Below, one piece after another: positions 12,689 through 23,102 of a stretch of 64,000 nucleotides of DNA. Under the pieces are notes generated by a model. It had not been told where the DNA came from, ran no database searches, and saw nothing but the letters and a program-made list of their open reading frames with translations. A program made the translations under genes and the position numbers. This DNA comes from Apodospora peruviana. Taxonomy: Eukaryota > Ascomycota > Sordariomycetes > Sordariales > Lasiosphaeriaceae. Each line of letters opens with the position of its first letter. Position 1 is the stretch's first letter. The stretch spans positions 744,001 to 808,000 of the forward strand of contig JAUEDM010000004.1 in NCBI GenBank assembly GCA_033439685.1. Reading direction: 5' to 3'.

Positions 12689-13504
12689 AGCGATGCTCCT
12701 ACGCCCCCTTCTTCGTCCGGTTCATTGTCGGATTAGGATCATGATTACAGTTTAAGTACAATCTGGCGTCTATGGCGCGCTGCTGCTGCTACAGTCCTCT
12801 AAAGGGACGTTGAGAAAAGAGACAAAATGGGACTCGGGAGAAAGGAGAAGATAAAATATGAATATTGTAGCAAGGCGTGGGGGATAGGTAGTCGCATAAT
12901 GCTAAATGAATTTTGTTTAGGTACCTTGCTGAATCATCTGGAAGAGTTGATATTTGGTGTTGTTTGGAATTTATTTTTGCATTCTACTTATCACGAAGGT
13001 GTGAAGGTACTAATAATGCTCTCGTTATCGAGTGCTGCACTGCTGATGTGGATTTCTGAAGAGACGCATCCCAAAAGCGAGATGGCCCGCCCAAGTCCGA
13101 TGGGTGAAGCTTCCAGTTGGAGATGACTGACCAGTCAGCCCTGGCGTCATTGACATTGCTGAATGCTTTCAAGCTAGCGACTCCCCTAGCGACTCACGCG
13201 AGACACGCTAAGCTGGGAGGGGCCCCGGGAGAGATTTGGGCGTCCCACAGGTGCGGCCGCACGCTACGCCAGGACGGGGGATGTTGAATTCCGTCCCTCC
13301 GACGACGATAGCCCGAGAGGCAACAATGAAAGGAAGATAGCATATTATAAAAATTGAAATTGGACGAAACGTTTTATATTAACTCATTTTCAAGAACATT
13401 CCGTTGGATAACTTGTTGGATATATCCAATTACTACCTCCCTTAACCAAGTCCGACACGTCCGTTCTTCCTTCAATTGCCTTTAGCCTCCCCCTAGCCAC
13501 AAAC
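12689..13504. other. Spacer between beta'-COP and SEC14-like genes
   Basis: No coding frame is supported. It contains the beta'-COP 3' region and the promoter and leader of the next gene. A short direct repeat, ctagcgactc, occurs twice near 13173-13196. Confidence 0.6.
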
Positions 13505-14890
13505 ATGACCGGACTTTCCGCCGACAACGCCGCGACCGCGGGGCCAGCGCAAAAGGTCAGGACGTCGGTGAGCGTGGGCGGCCATGATATAGGGTACCCG
13601 AACGGCCACCTGGGCCACTTGAGCCACGAGGAAGAGGAGGCGCTCCGCAGTTTCAAGGTTTTCCTCGAGGAGAAGGGCGACTACCAGTCCGGGACCCCGC
13701 CTTCGCACGACGACCAAACTCTGCTGTACGTCTGATTCTCCATGTAACGGGCAGTCGGAAGAAGCTAACGGATAACAACGGCCAGACGATTCCTGCGCGC
13801 TCGTCGCTGGGTCATTCCCGACGCCTACAAGCAGTTCCACGACACGGAGGAATGGCGCAAGGCCAACAACCTCGATGTGCTGTACGACACCATCGATCTT
13901 GAGGCATACGACCAGAGCAGGAGACTATATCCCCAATGGACAGGGAGAAGAGACAGAAGAGGTATCCCGCTCTACCTCTTCGAGATCCGCCACCTCGACT
14001 CCAAGACGGTGGCCGCCTACGAAAAGAGCGCCGAGACGGCCTTTAGCAAAGCCCACCCCGACGGCTCGACGCCCGACAAGCTCCTGCGCCTCTTCGCGCT
14101 GTACGAGAACCTCACCCGCTTCGCGCAGCCGCTGTGCACGCAGCTCACCGACCGCGAGCACGCACACGTGCCCATCACGCTGAGCACCAACATCGTCGAC
14201 GTGACGGGCGTCTCGCTGCGTCAGTTCTGGAACCTCAAGTCGCACATGCAGGCCGCGTCGACGCTGGCGACGGCGCACTACCCCGAGACCCTCGACCGCA
14301 TCTTCATCATCGGCGCCCCTTACTTTTTCAGCACCGTCTGGGGGTGGATCAAGCGCTGGTTCGATCCGATTACCGTCTCCAAGATTTTTATCCTGTCGGC
14401 CCACGAGGTGAAACCGACGCTCGAGTCGTTTATCGATCCGATGAATATACCCAAGCAATACGGCGGCGAGCTCGAGTTCAAGTTTTTCGATCTGCCCAAC
14501 CAGGACCCCTACATCAAGAAGACGGCGACGTGGGAGAACGGGCACACGGACTTCCCGCTGGGTCCGCTCTACTGGCGGCCGATTGACGGCGGCAAGCGGC
14601 TCGAGTGTATCGCGGCCGGCAGCGTGAACAAGACGCCGCGCCATGAGCGAGTCTGCACGATTCCGGTGTCGTTTCCCCTCCCCGAGACAGCTGCTGCGGC
14701 TGCTGCGGCTGCCAAGGACCAAGAGGCAGAGTTGGCGTCGACAGCACCGACGGAAGAGGCTGCTGTTGTTACAGAAGCATTGAAGACCCTTGACGTTACA
14801 GATGGTGAGAAAAAGGTTGAGATAATCGAGAAGGTTGCCGAGCCGGCGGAAATAGAACCCAAAGCCGCGCCGGCGACCGTGTCTACATGA
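13505..14890 (+). CDS. SEC14 / CRAL-TRIO domain lipid-transfer protein
   Basis: This is a Sec14-type protein, expected to exchange phosphatidylinositol or a related lipid between membranes. Two exons, 13505-13725 and 13786-14890, give 441 residues. The intron falls inside the conserved LRFLRARRW motif of the CRAL-TRIO N-terminal helices (about residues 74-82). The lipid-binding fold follows: LRLFALYENLTR, ITLSTNIVDVTGVSLRQFWNL, HYPETLDRIFIIGAPYFFS, and LESFIDPMNIPKQYGGEL, whose YGG signature closes the pocket. The terminal 75 residues are Ala/Glu/Pro-rich, probably disordered, and not part of the domain. The N-terminal 65 residues are also poorly conserved in such proteins. Whether the ligand is phosphatidylinositol cannot be told from sequence. 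Confidence 0.9.
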
Positions 14891-15532
14891 TTCCATGATC
14901 TCTTCTGTCTTGTATATTCCCACAGATACGCATCTCTCGTTGTTGATAGACAGACAGGAAACAGATGCTGGGTAGATGTTGCTTTTGGGGGTTTTGTTTT
15001 TATTTTCATGTCTTCTCGGATACCTCGCCAGCGAACAAGGACCTCGGGAATATAGCCGGTCTCTTCGTTATTATTATTATGTTTCTTCCAGGCCCCGTTT
15101 ATATATACTTCAAGGCGGCCTTTTACTTGATATTCACGCATATATAAACACGGAACCTTGGAAAGGTCACAGTGGAGCCAAGACTGGTGATGCCGGACCA
15201 GTCCGGAAACAGTTACCCGGATGCGGGCCTCGTACCCGGCCTCCCCTCCTCCACTTCCTCATCCACATGCACCAGAGCATGAAGTCCAGTCCAGTCAGGT
15301 CCTTTGCCTGGAAATATTGTCACGATAAACCTCCGTCTCGGTAATATATCCGTAGACCAGAAATATTGATCATCATACCCAGCTGTAGAACCGACAACGC
15401 CTATAATAAACCCGCTCGACCTATCTAGTCATATATGTCACATCCCAGCGCCTCGCAATGCTTACTCTGTATATAAACTCCAAGGAGAAAAAACAGAAAC
15501 CGAAGACCCATAAGAAAAGGTAAAGACGGGTG
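14891..15532. other. Spacer between convergent SEC14-like and HAD phosphatase genes
   Basis: The two flanking genes converge, so this is 3'-UTR and terminator sequence from both sides. It is AT-richer than the genes, with several tatata runs. No coding frame is supported. Confidence 0.6.
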
Positions 15533-16267
15533 TTAATTCCCCTTATTCGCGCGCCACTTCTGAATCCCCTTGTCCAGCTCATCCCATGTCAGTCCCCGGT
15601 TGCCCACCAGCCTCATCGTGACCCCCAAGCTCTCGACCTCAAAATTTGGTCGTTCGTCATCGAAAAACAGCATCTCGGAGTACGGGATCCCCGTCCGTCT
15701 GGCGATGACATCAAAGTGTCTGAGTTTAGTGCCCTCGTAGATTTCCAGCCCGGCATCAAACGCCTCGATTGTCTTTTTTCCTTTTCCGTTTCCCGTCCCA
15801 CTACTGCTTCCCGCCGCGGTGTTCTCCGGCAAACGGATGGTCTTGAGCATCTCCCTACACAAATCGCCGACGGGCGATTTTGATGCGACGGCTAACCTGA
15901 TGTTTGGGAGAGACGACAGAAGATGAAGAATGTGCGGCGCGTCGGGAAAAAGGCTAAAAGTCTCGCCGTTGCGGTCGGCGATGGTCGAGTGGTTTGTCTG
16001 AGGGAGGACCTTGATGGGCGTCGCGACGTGGATGTCCGAGTAGAATGGCCAGAGGGTGTAGTCGAGATCCAAGACCACAAGGCGCGGGAGGGGCAGGCCG
16101 TCGTTGAGCCATGCTGGGAGGTTGGCGGTATCCGCCGAGTGAGACGGGGAGGAGAAATGGTTGAGGTTCAAGTTGTTGCTGCCTTTGGAGAGCTTTTTTG
16201 GCATGCTGGGCGATTGGTCAGGTTGGTTGTTGGTATGGCGGTTCGCGAAAGAGAGACACTGTAGCAA
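15533..16267 (-). CDS. Magnesium-dependent phosphatase MDP-1 family (HAD superfamily)
   Basis: A 244-residue single-exon gene. The HAD nucleophile motif is VVLDLDYTLWP (D67 and D69), the form typical of MDP-1. A Thr/Ser motif region LAVASKSP follows, and the acidic loop MLFFDDERPN that binds Mg2+ lies near the C-terminus. MDP-1 enzymes dephosphorylate small sugar- and protein-derived phosphates in the cytosol; the true substrate here is not known. A second ATG at residue 22 (MPKKLSKG) could be the real start, because the first 55 residues are poorly conserved low-complexity sequence. A Gly/Ser/Lys-rich insert (GSSSGTGNGKGKK) sits between motifs II and III. The gene converges on the SEC14-like gene. 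Confidence 0.88.
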   Translation of the reverse strand: MLQCLSFANRHTNNQPDQSPSMPKKLSKGSNNLNLNHFSSPSHSADTANLPAWLNDGLPLPRLVVLDLDYTLWPFYSDIHVATPIKVLPQTNHSTIADRNGETFSLFPDAPHILHLLSSLPNIRLAVASKSPVGDLCREMLKTIRLPENTAAGSSSGTGNGKGKKTIEAFDAGLEIYEGTKLRHFDVIARRTGIPYSEMLFFDDERPNFEVESLGVTMRLVGNRGLTWDELDKGIQKWRANKGN

Positions 16268-17489
16268 CGGATTGGGATATGCTCAAGATTCAAGAGGGTC
16301 ACGAGTGAGTTGGTCTTGATTACGCCGGTGTTGAGTTCTGCGCGAGATGTCAGTGATCACAGCATCGTCGTCGCTTACTTTGGGGTCTTCAGTCTTGCAG
16401 GGTGCCTGGCCTGCATGGAAGGCTGTGGTGGAGTTGCAGTGCGCTCGCCAGCAGCCTCCTCAGCTCCGAGTCCTGTGCGGGGTATGATCAGGGTTAGGGT
16501 CCTGGATGGTGTCACCGGCGGGAGTTTCTTCCCCAAATTTACCGAGTACGTAATCCGTAGTATCGCTCTTATAACAGACCAATCCTCGCAAACACTCTGA
16601 ACTTCCAGGGGGCTCTGCAGCTCTACCGGATGAACGCTCCCGACCAGAAAACATCAGACGAACTTGTAAAGATAAGGCGTCGTTGAACATCCAGGTTCCC
16701 GGTGTCACTGTGCATTTCGCATATCGGTACACATCTCTCTACACCCTATCTATATTAGTATTACTGGCTCAGCATCCTACTTTTCAGCTTGTGCACCCAC
16801 ACCAGCAGTCGCCATGTCTGTTCGTCTCGAGTTCTCCCCGGAGTCCGAAATGTGGCTTGCAGTGTTGCAGATGCCCCAAACCCGGTGCATTCATGATCCA
16901 TCACCGACCATCAATACAGCCTGATGGCCGCCAACAATCCATCTTGAGATGAGAACATTTTCTTTCAAAACATGACCAGTCAAATGAATTGGCAAATAGA
17001 AACCTTCGAAAATTATCCGGTTTCCACAGCTGGACGGCTGAGGCATTACCAACCACGATAGTCGTCATATGCTATATTAACTGCCGCTGCGCGATCGGGA
17101 GATGTTCATTAATTGCCGTTTCTTGAACTGACGACCACCGTACCACGGGCCTGCTTGAATTCATCTACCCCACCACCGGCCCCGTTCCTAGCTCACACAT
17201 TCCATCACACGAACTTGACTTGCCCCGTCCGACAACACGCGTGGCAAAGTCCCCTCATCGACGAGCTCAGAGCTTGCCCAGCCTCTGATAAATACAAAAA
17301 GAATGGGGACGGGCACCAGATAAATTCCCCGTCCTCCGTCGTCCCTGCTCTCTTGACGGACTAGCTTAGTTCGGCCCTCGGACATGAACATCCTTGGTCT
17401 ATCCGTATAATACTAATACTACCTTGGTACCTTTGACCGGCCTCTTTCCTCTTCACCTTCATCTCTGAGAAGACACCCAAACTCTCACC
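16268..17489. other. Spacer between divergent HAD phosphatase and VOC genes
   Basis: This is a shared 5' region of two divergently transcribed genes. No coding frame is supported. GGGTTAGGGT, a telobox-like motif, occurs at 16491-16500. The final 100 bases before 17490 are pyrimidine-rich (leader of the VOC gene). Confidence 0.6.
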
Positions 17490-18830
17490 ATGGCGGCCGC
17501 TAGCCCGTACAACTCTCTGAAAAAGATCAACCTCGTGCGCATCGCCCACGTCTACTACAAACATGAAAAGATCGACGAGGCGAAGCAGTTCATGGACGAC
17601 TTCGGCTTCGTAGAAGCGGGCCAGGTCGGCAAGAAGACGTACTATCGGGGCTACGGCACCGAGCCTTTCGTCGTCGCCCTCGAGGCCGCCACCAAGACCG
17701 AGTTCGGCGGCGCCGCCTTCGTCGTCGAGTCCGAGGAGGATCTCGAGCAGGCCGCCAGAACCCTGCCGAACGAATGCAAAGCCACCGATGTGTACGACCT
17801 CAAGGACGCGCCCGGCGGCGGCAGGTGCGTGACGTTTTACGACCCGGTCGACGGGTTTCCCTTTCATCTGGTCTACGGCCAGACGCACGTTGAGCCGCGC
17901 GATCCCGGGTTTCCAACCCTCAAGATCAATTATGTGAGTTGATTATGACGGAAGAGACAGTGGATGGATGGATGGATATGCTGACTGGGGAAAACAGCCC
18001 ACGGAGAAGAACCGCGGCGGTAACCAATTCCAACGATTCAAAAAAAGACCAGCACCGGTTCACAAGGTATTAGTACATGGTCCGTATTAGACTAGAAGGT
18101 AGACTGACACATTACCAGCTGGGGCACTTTGGAATGTGCGTGACGGACTTTGCCAAGTGCTACGACTTTTATACCAAGTATTTCAACTTTCATCCCAGCG
18201 AGGTATGTAAATTAAGACTGTCAATAGCCTCACCCACTCAACTCCCAAATCCGGAGTTGCGGGCGAACCTAAATCTAACAGTTTGTGTATCGTAGCTCGT
18301 CCACAACGACGAAGGTGTCAACAAAACCGTCTTCTTCCGCCTCAACCGCGGTTCCGAGCTGGTCGACCACCACTGCTTCTTCTTCTTCGAGGGACCCAAG
18401 ATGCACGTCCACCACTCGTCCTTTGAGACGCACGACTTTGACGCCCAGGTGCTCGGTCACGACTGGCTCCGCCACAAGGGGTACACCAACTGCTGGGGTG
18501 TCGGGCGGCATGTCATGGGGAGTCAGATTTTCGATTACTGGTAAGTGAAAAACACTTGGACTTCGCTTTGGCGGATAAGCTTTAGAAATCATTAGCTGAC
18601 AGAAGTACTCGGACAGGTTTGATCCGTCGGGGTTCATTCTTGAGCATTATGTCGATGGTGATTTGCTTGATATGACGGAGCCGACGCATCATACCAAGGC
18701 TGCGCCTGATAATTTGCATGTTTGGGGTACGTTTTTTTTTGTCACAAGCCATTGTTTGAGTCGGGTTGAGACTAATCTTTGTTCGCGAAATGAAACAGGT
18801 CCTGAAGTCCCTGCTACGTTCCTCCAGTAG
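17490..18830 (+). CDS. VOC-fold extradiol dioxygenase-like protein
   Basis: This is a two-domain vicinal-oxygen-chelate protein of the type I extradiol (catechol 2,3-) dioxygenase class. Six exons, 17490-17933, 17998-18066, 18119-18202, 18296-18540, 18617-18726 and 18799-18830, give 327 residues. Domain 1 starts at INLVRIAHVYYKH. Domain 2, LGHFGMCVTDFAKCYDFYT, carries the metal-binding triad: His of LGHFG, His of VHHSSFETHDFD, and Glu of FILEHYVDG. All three ligands are present, so activity is plausible. In fungi such enzymes open catechol-type or homogentisate-like rings; the substrate is not evident. It is transcribed away from the HAD phosphatase gene. Related to the relic at 2-145. Confidence 0.85.
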
Positions 18831-19249
18831 TTGGCTTTTCTTGGATTTCACGGTTGGAACTGAAATGCCGATTGGTTCTTTGGTTTCAAGAAATGAAGTA
18901 CGGATTGAGTTATGAAGAAACGAGCAGATCAAGGGACGGAAGACGGTGGTATTTGATGTTGAGCATGAAGCAAGGGAGTGTCTTTTTCTTGGAAGAGACT
19001 GGAGGAGGCTATGCACTTTAGATTGTGGTTCACACACAGGTATGATTGCCGCATTAGCGATAATTAGGCACGGGGTCAGGAGGTAGGCTGGTAGGCAGGA
19101 AGACAAAACTCAGAGTGTAACCCAAAGTAGTACGAGATCATGTTGCTTTTCATCTTTCTTACCAACGAGAAGTCCAGAGTTCCTAAACGAAAAGAAAAGG
19201 TGAAAACGTGGCCATTACGCCAAACAACCAGACGCGAATCAACCAACCT
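18831..19249. other. Spacer between convergent VOC gene and permease pseudogene
   Basis: 3'-flanking sequence of two convergent genes. No coding frame is supported; the 174-codon minus-strand frame at 18582-19106 overlaps the VOC exons and has no recognisable content. Confidence 0.55.
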
Positions 19250-20330
19250 TTAGTACCATTGAAAATTATGCTTCCAGCCCTGTTAATTAGATGCAATACG
19301 TCAGATCAAATTGACCCGACTTTGTGAGGTTGTTCAAGTTGCAAACACATACCGTACTAGCCTTACCAACCACGCGCGTATACTTGATCCGCTCACTGCC
19401 GTCGGGCAGCACCTCGCGCTCGTGCTTGACGCTGTAGCCAAACAGCGGCCAAATCTTGAGCCAGTACACCCAGTAGGCGGAACCGATGACGAGGATGGAG
19501 CAGCCCACCGTCGGCACAACGTACCACGGGATCGTGGACGTGATGGTGTTGTTCCTGATGAAGGGTGCGGACAGGACGAAAAGCAACGATAACGCCCAGG
19601 GGATTGTCAGGTAGTTGCTTGTGTGGAAGCTTGTGCGCTCGTTCTTCCAGTCGCTTGATGGGCTGAGGGTCAGGCAGATTAATCCGCATGCTATGAGGAG
19701 TTTTACCCAGCTCTGACTGTAGGTGGAGAGCAGAGAGATGAATGGGTAGGCGTCACCTGTCTTGGGGCCAACGACCAGCGCGACGGTGAAGATCCAATGG
19801 AGAAGCAGGCCGCCTTCACATGTGTAAGTAGGAATCAGTGTCGTGGTTCTAGGAAGGATAGAACATACCGGTGGGCGTCTGAATTGGCCAATCGCTGGCA
19901 AAGAGCCGGGAGAAAGGCAGAATGCCTTCCTTGGCGACTTCTTGTTTGACTCTTGCGGCTGCAAATGTCTGGGAGAATATATTGCCCAGAATCGACAGCG
20001 AGATGATGAAGGGCAGGACACGGGTAATAAAGACCCCTTCGCCAAATACGTTGGCAAAGAAGCTTGCAGCTACGGTCTTGCCCGAGTTGGCAATCTCGCT
20101 CTTGGAAGAGGCGGCAAAATATCCGATATTCGCCAGAATGTACAGAAGCGTGGCGGTGAAGTTGGCAAGCGGCGCCGCAATTTTCAACGTCTCGGGTGCG
20201 TTGCGGACCTCGGTTAGGACTTAGTTCGCATTCTCCCAGCCTGAGTAGGAGTAGAGCACCTGCATCAAGGCCAATGCAAAGTCTGCAGCACGACCCGATT
20301 TATCCTCGTGGATAGTTGGGTTTCAGGGCT
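19250..20330 (-). pseudogene. Truncated amino-acid permease (methionine permease/MUP1-like, APC family)
   Basis: The C-terminal half of an APC-superfamily amino-acid transporter. Reading on the minus strand: FALALMQVLYSYSGWENAN, then a TAA stop at 20221-20223, then VLTEVRNAPETLKIAAPLAN and onward through several membrane segments to PWYVVPTVGC and SAYWVYWLKIWPLFGYSVKH. The stop replaces the Tyr codon of the family's conserved NANYVLxE motif. Everything downstream is intact: introns at 19814-19868 and 19280-19352, and a last exon ending GWKHNFQWY. The N-terminal half is missing; at about 20300-20345 the sequence changes to an unrelated membrane-protein gene. With the front missing and a nonsense codon, it cannot make a working transporter. 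The stop is a Tyr-to-TAA transversion, not a RIP-type transition. Confidence 0.8.
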
Positions 20331-20732
20331 TCTTGTCTTGGCGGCTAGACAGTGGTACCGCGCCCAAAAGTCCCAGACCAGAATGATGGGCCAGAAGACG
20401 AAGGCGAAGAGACACAGAAGGAAGGGGATGATGGCGCGCGCGAGGCAGAAGTTGTCTTCTTGGTTGAGGATGGTACGGGGCCAGCGCCGTCGGGCTTCGT
20501 TGGGCAGAAGGCGCATGTAGTGGAAGACCATGCAGAGCGAGAGCAGGCCGTAGGTGATGCCGATGGCGAATTGTGCGCAGACTTCGACGGGGGAGAATGA
20601 TGCTGCTGCGCTGCGGTTGAGGTCGTCAGCGTTCGAGATGGTTGTCCCGTTTTCGAGGACTACCACGGCCATTGTTGTGCTTGTTGTTATTGCGTCGTCG
20701 GCTAATACTGGCTTCTGGATACTCGAGTTCAC
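20265..20732 (-). CDS. N-terminal part of a hypothetical two-helix membrane protein
   Basis: A 155-codon frame that I do not recognise by name. It has two hydrophobic segments, VEVCAQFAIGITYGLLSLCM and ARAIIPFLLCLFAFVFWPII, separated by a charged stretch (LLPNEARRRWPRTILNQED). The N-terminus has an NGT glycosylation sequon. The last 20 or so residues (after AKTRSP) run into sequence that, in another frame, is the permease, so the original C-terminus has probably been lost at the junction. It may be a truncated but expressed membrane protein or another relic. The start could be the first ATG (20732) or the internal ATG before AVVVLENGTT. Confidence 0.45.
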   Translation of the reverse strand: MNSSIQKPVLADDAITTSTTMAVVVLENGTTISNADDLNRSAAASFSPVEVCAQFAIGITYGLLSLCMVFHYMRLLPNEARRRWPRTILNQEDNFCLARAIIPFLLCLFAFVFWPIILVWDFWARYHCLAAKTRSPETQLSTRINRVVLQTLHWP

Positions 20733-20739
20733 GTAGTGA

Positions 20740-21686
20740 GGGGAGAGAGGGAGGATGAGTGCGTAAAAAGAGGGTCGAGAACTATCCTTCCAGGACCGGT
20801 CGGTCGGTTGTCGAGAAATTGGGCCTTGCCTTACCTACCTACATCTTTTTTGCGCAAGCAGATGGGTTGAAGGGAATCCTTGAGAGAGATATATATTTGA
20901 CGGTATAAAAGGGAGCGTTTATTATGAGTCCGCGTTCCGTATTCGTATCCGACAGTGTGTCTGTTTGTTTTGTCAAGACTCTCCCTCGCACATTCCTGAG
21001 ATCAACATTTAGATAACCGGTTAACAAATGTTTCACTTGCATTCTTTCTGTATCACGAGTTCAAAAGTTCCTGAAGGTGTTGTGACACGATAGGATAAGT
21101 GAACGCGAAAGATAGATGTTAATATGGACTCCTTCATCTTTCACCCAGTTACGCTTGAAATAACCAGTACGATATGACCTACCCGAGGTACCCAGTGATC
21201 ATGACAGGCCGTCATATGGCCTGGTCACTAGGTATCGTGAGATGGGCGTCTGCTCGAATGTTGGCGGTATCAATACTTCGTTCGGTAGGTACATCTGGAA
21301 ATATATTATCATTTACATACTGTTCCTGGCAGACCGACGGATGATTATAGCACGAGTGAAGTCTACACAAAAACATATCGTATTCATGAATTCAAGACAC
21401 CCCCTCTGTAGAAACCGCTCATTATAGATTTATATCAAAAGAACCCAGGTGAATTGTCCCATTTCCCAAAGCAAAACAAACAAAAAAAAACATTGTCATA
21501 TAATAGAAATGAATCAATCAAGAAGAAAAAGTGTACCCCGATTACGTTTCCAATTCACATTCATCTAAATATATGTACTGTCTTTTTTTGTGATCCAAAA
21601 ACACAAACCGCACCAGGGTCCTCCACACACACACACTCTCTCTCTCTCAACATTTGCCTTCCGAACTATGGTATCATCCGTCAGAT
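20740..21686. other. Spacer between the permease chimera and the GH72 gene
   Basis: AT-rich, no coding frame supported. It includes a TATAAAAG sequence at about 20902-20909 with no gene downstream of it, an A-rich run near 21475-21490, and a CA/CT dinucleotide repeat just beyond the 3' end of the GH72 gene. Confidence 0.55.
21623..21648. repeat. Compound (CA)n(CT)n microsatellite
   Basis: A run of CA dinucleotides passes directly into a run of CT dinucleotides, about 26 bases in total. It lies 40 bases past the stop codon of the minus-strand GH72 gene, in its 3' flank. Confidence 0.85.
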
Positions 21687-23102
21687 TTACAACGCAAGAG
21701 CGCCAACAAGAGTGAAGAACGCCACAAGTCCGGAAATGACAAACGGCGCCCTGTCTACGGGGGACATGGCGAAGCCGCCGGCCGCCGCGCTGCTGGGGCT
21801 CGCGGTGGAGTCGACGGAGCCGGAGCCCGGAGCGGCGTCGCCCGAGGAGGTGGTGCTAGCCCATTGGGAGCCTGGGCCGTTGAGGCCCGGACCCTTGCCT
21901 GCACCGTCGCTGAGGTACTATTTTGAGTCAGGTCAGTCTACCGTGCTCCAAGTCAGGGAATGGACGGATAAATTACTCACCACCTTGGCTTTCTCAGGCA
22001 TGGCCGGGAGCAGGGTGCTGTCGACGAGCCAGTTGGAGTCCTTGGTTGGGCAGGCGGCGCTGGCGGTGGTCGAGGTGAAGCCGCCGTCGCCGGTCGGGGC
22101 GGGGTACTTGGACAAGGCGTTCTTCAGGCTCTTGTACTCGGGCAGCTCCTCACGGTTGCCGGTCTGGTCCTTTCCGGAGATCTGGACGATGCCAAACTTG
22201 TTCTCCTCCATCGAGTACTCGTACATCAGACCGCCCGAGTAGACCGGGGTCATCTGGTCGCTCATGAGGGCCTCGATCTCGCCAAAGGTGCGGCCGTTCT
22301 TGGTGCAGCCGTACTCGGACAGGAAGATGGGAAGACCATAACCGGTGAAGTTCTTGACCTTGACGTCCCAGCCCGAGGTGACGATGTCGGTGTCGCACCA
22401 CGAGTAGTCGTTAAAGGCAAAAAAGTCGCTGCGCTCGTCCTCGGTGCCGCAGTTGAAGTAGTTGGCCGTCTGGATGCGGTTGGTGGACACGTCGGCGGCG
22501 GAGTAGCCGACGAGGGCCTTGCGGTAGCCGCGCTCGCGGATGTACTGGCGCATGTCGCGGGTGGTGGCCTTGACGTAGCGGGCCGACTTGGTGGTGTCGG
22601 CCTCGTCGTGGATGACCTCGTTGCCGGAGAAGAATGCCATGGTATTGTCGTACTTGATGAACTCGTCGATGACGGCGAAGACGGACTGCAGATAGTCGGC
22701 GTTGTACGACGGCGCCGGGTCGGCGCGGTTGATCGAGTACTTGGGGTTGTTGGCGTCGAGGGCCACGTAGATGTCGGCATCGGCGAGCGCGGTCATGCAC
22801 TCCTTGTGGTCTTTGGAGTTGTCGACCGAGTAGACGCGCACGACGTTGATGCCCAAGTCGGCGAACTTCTTGATGTCGGGCAGGCACACCTTCGGGTCGG
22901 CGAGCGGGTCGATGTTGGCGCCCGAACCGCCGGGCTGGTAGGCAACGCCACGGACGTAGAAGCGCTCGCTGCCCTTGAAGAAAGCGTTGCCGGTCGCCGT
23001 GATGGGCTCGACCGAGACGGCACGGGGCTTTTGGGGGGTGGACTTGGTCGGCGTCGCGGCGACGACGGCCGCCAGAGAGGCCACAAGCGTTGCGGAACGC
23101 AT
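21687..23102 (-). CDS. GH72 beta-1,3-glucanosyltransferase, GPI-anchored, no X8 module
   Basis: A cell-surface enzyme that cuts and re-joins beta-1,3-glucan chains during wall assembly (Gel/Gas/Phr family). Two exons on the minus strand, 23102-21981 and 21917-21687, give 450 residues. The signal peptide is MRSATLVASLAAVVAA. The catalytic domain starts at FFKGSERFYVRGVAYQPGG; the acid/base Glu is E162 in FFSGNEV and the nucleophile is E263 in LSEYGC. The second exon encodes a Gly/Ser/Ala-rich linker and a hydrophobic C-terminal tail (FVISGLVAFFTLVGALAL), the expected GPI signal. There is no cysteine-rich X8/CBM43 module, so it belongs to the shorter subclass, unlike the second GH72 gene at 52816-54522. 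Confidence 0.93.

Noticed and set aside
13925..14923. 332-codon frame antisense to the SEC14-like gene
   Set aside because: Same GC-bias shadow; Arg/Leu/Val-rich with no domain.
20902..20909. TATAAAAG as a promoter element
   Set aside because: It points towards the plus strand, where no gene follows, so no function is assigned.
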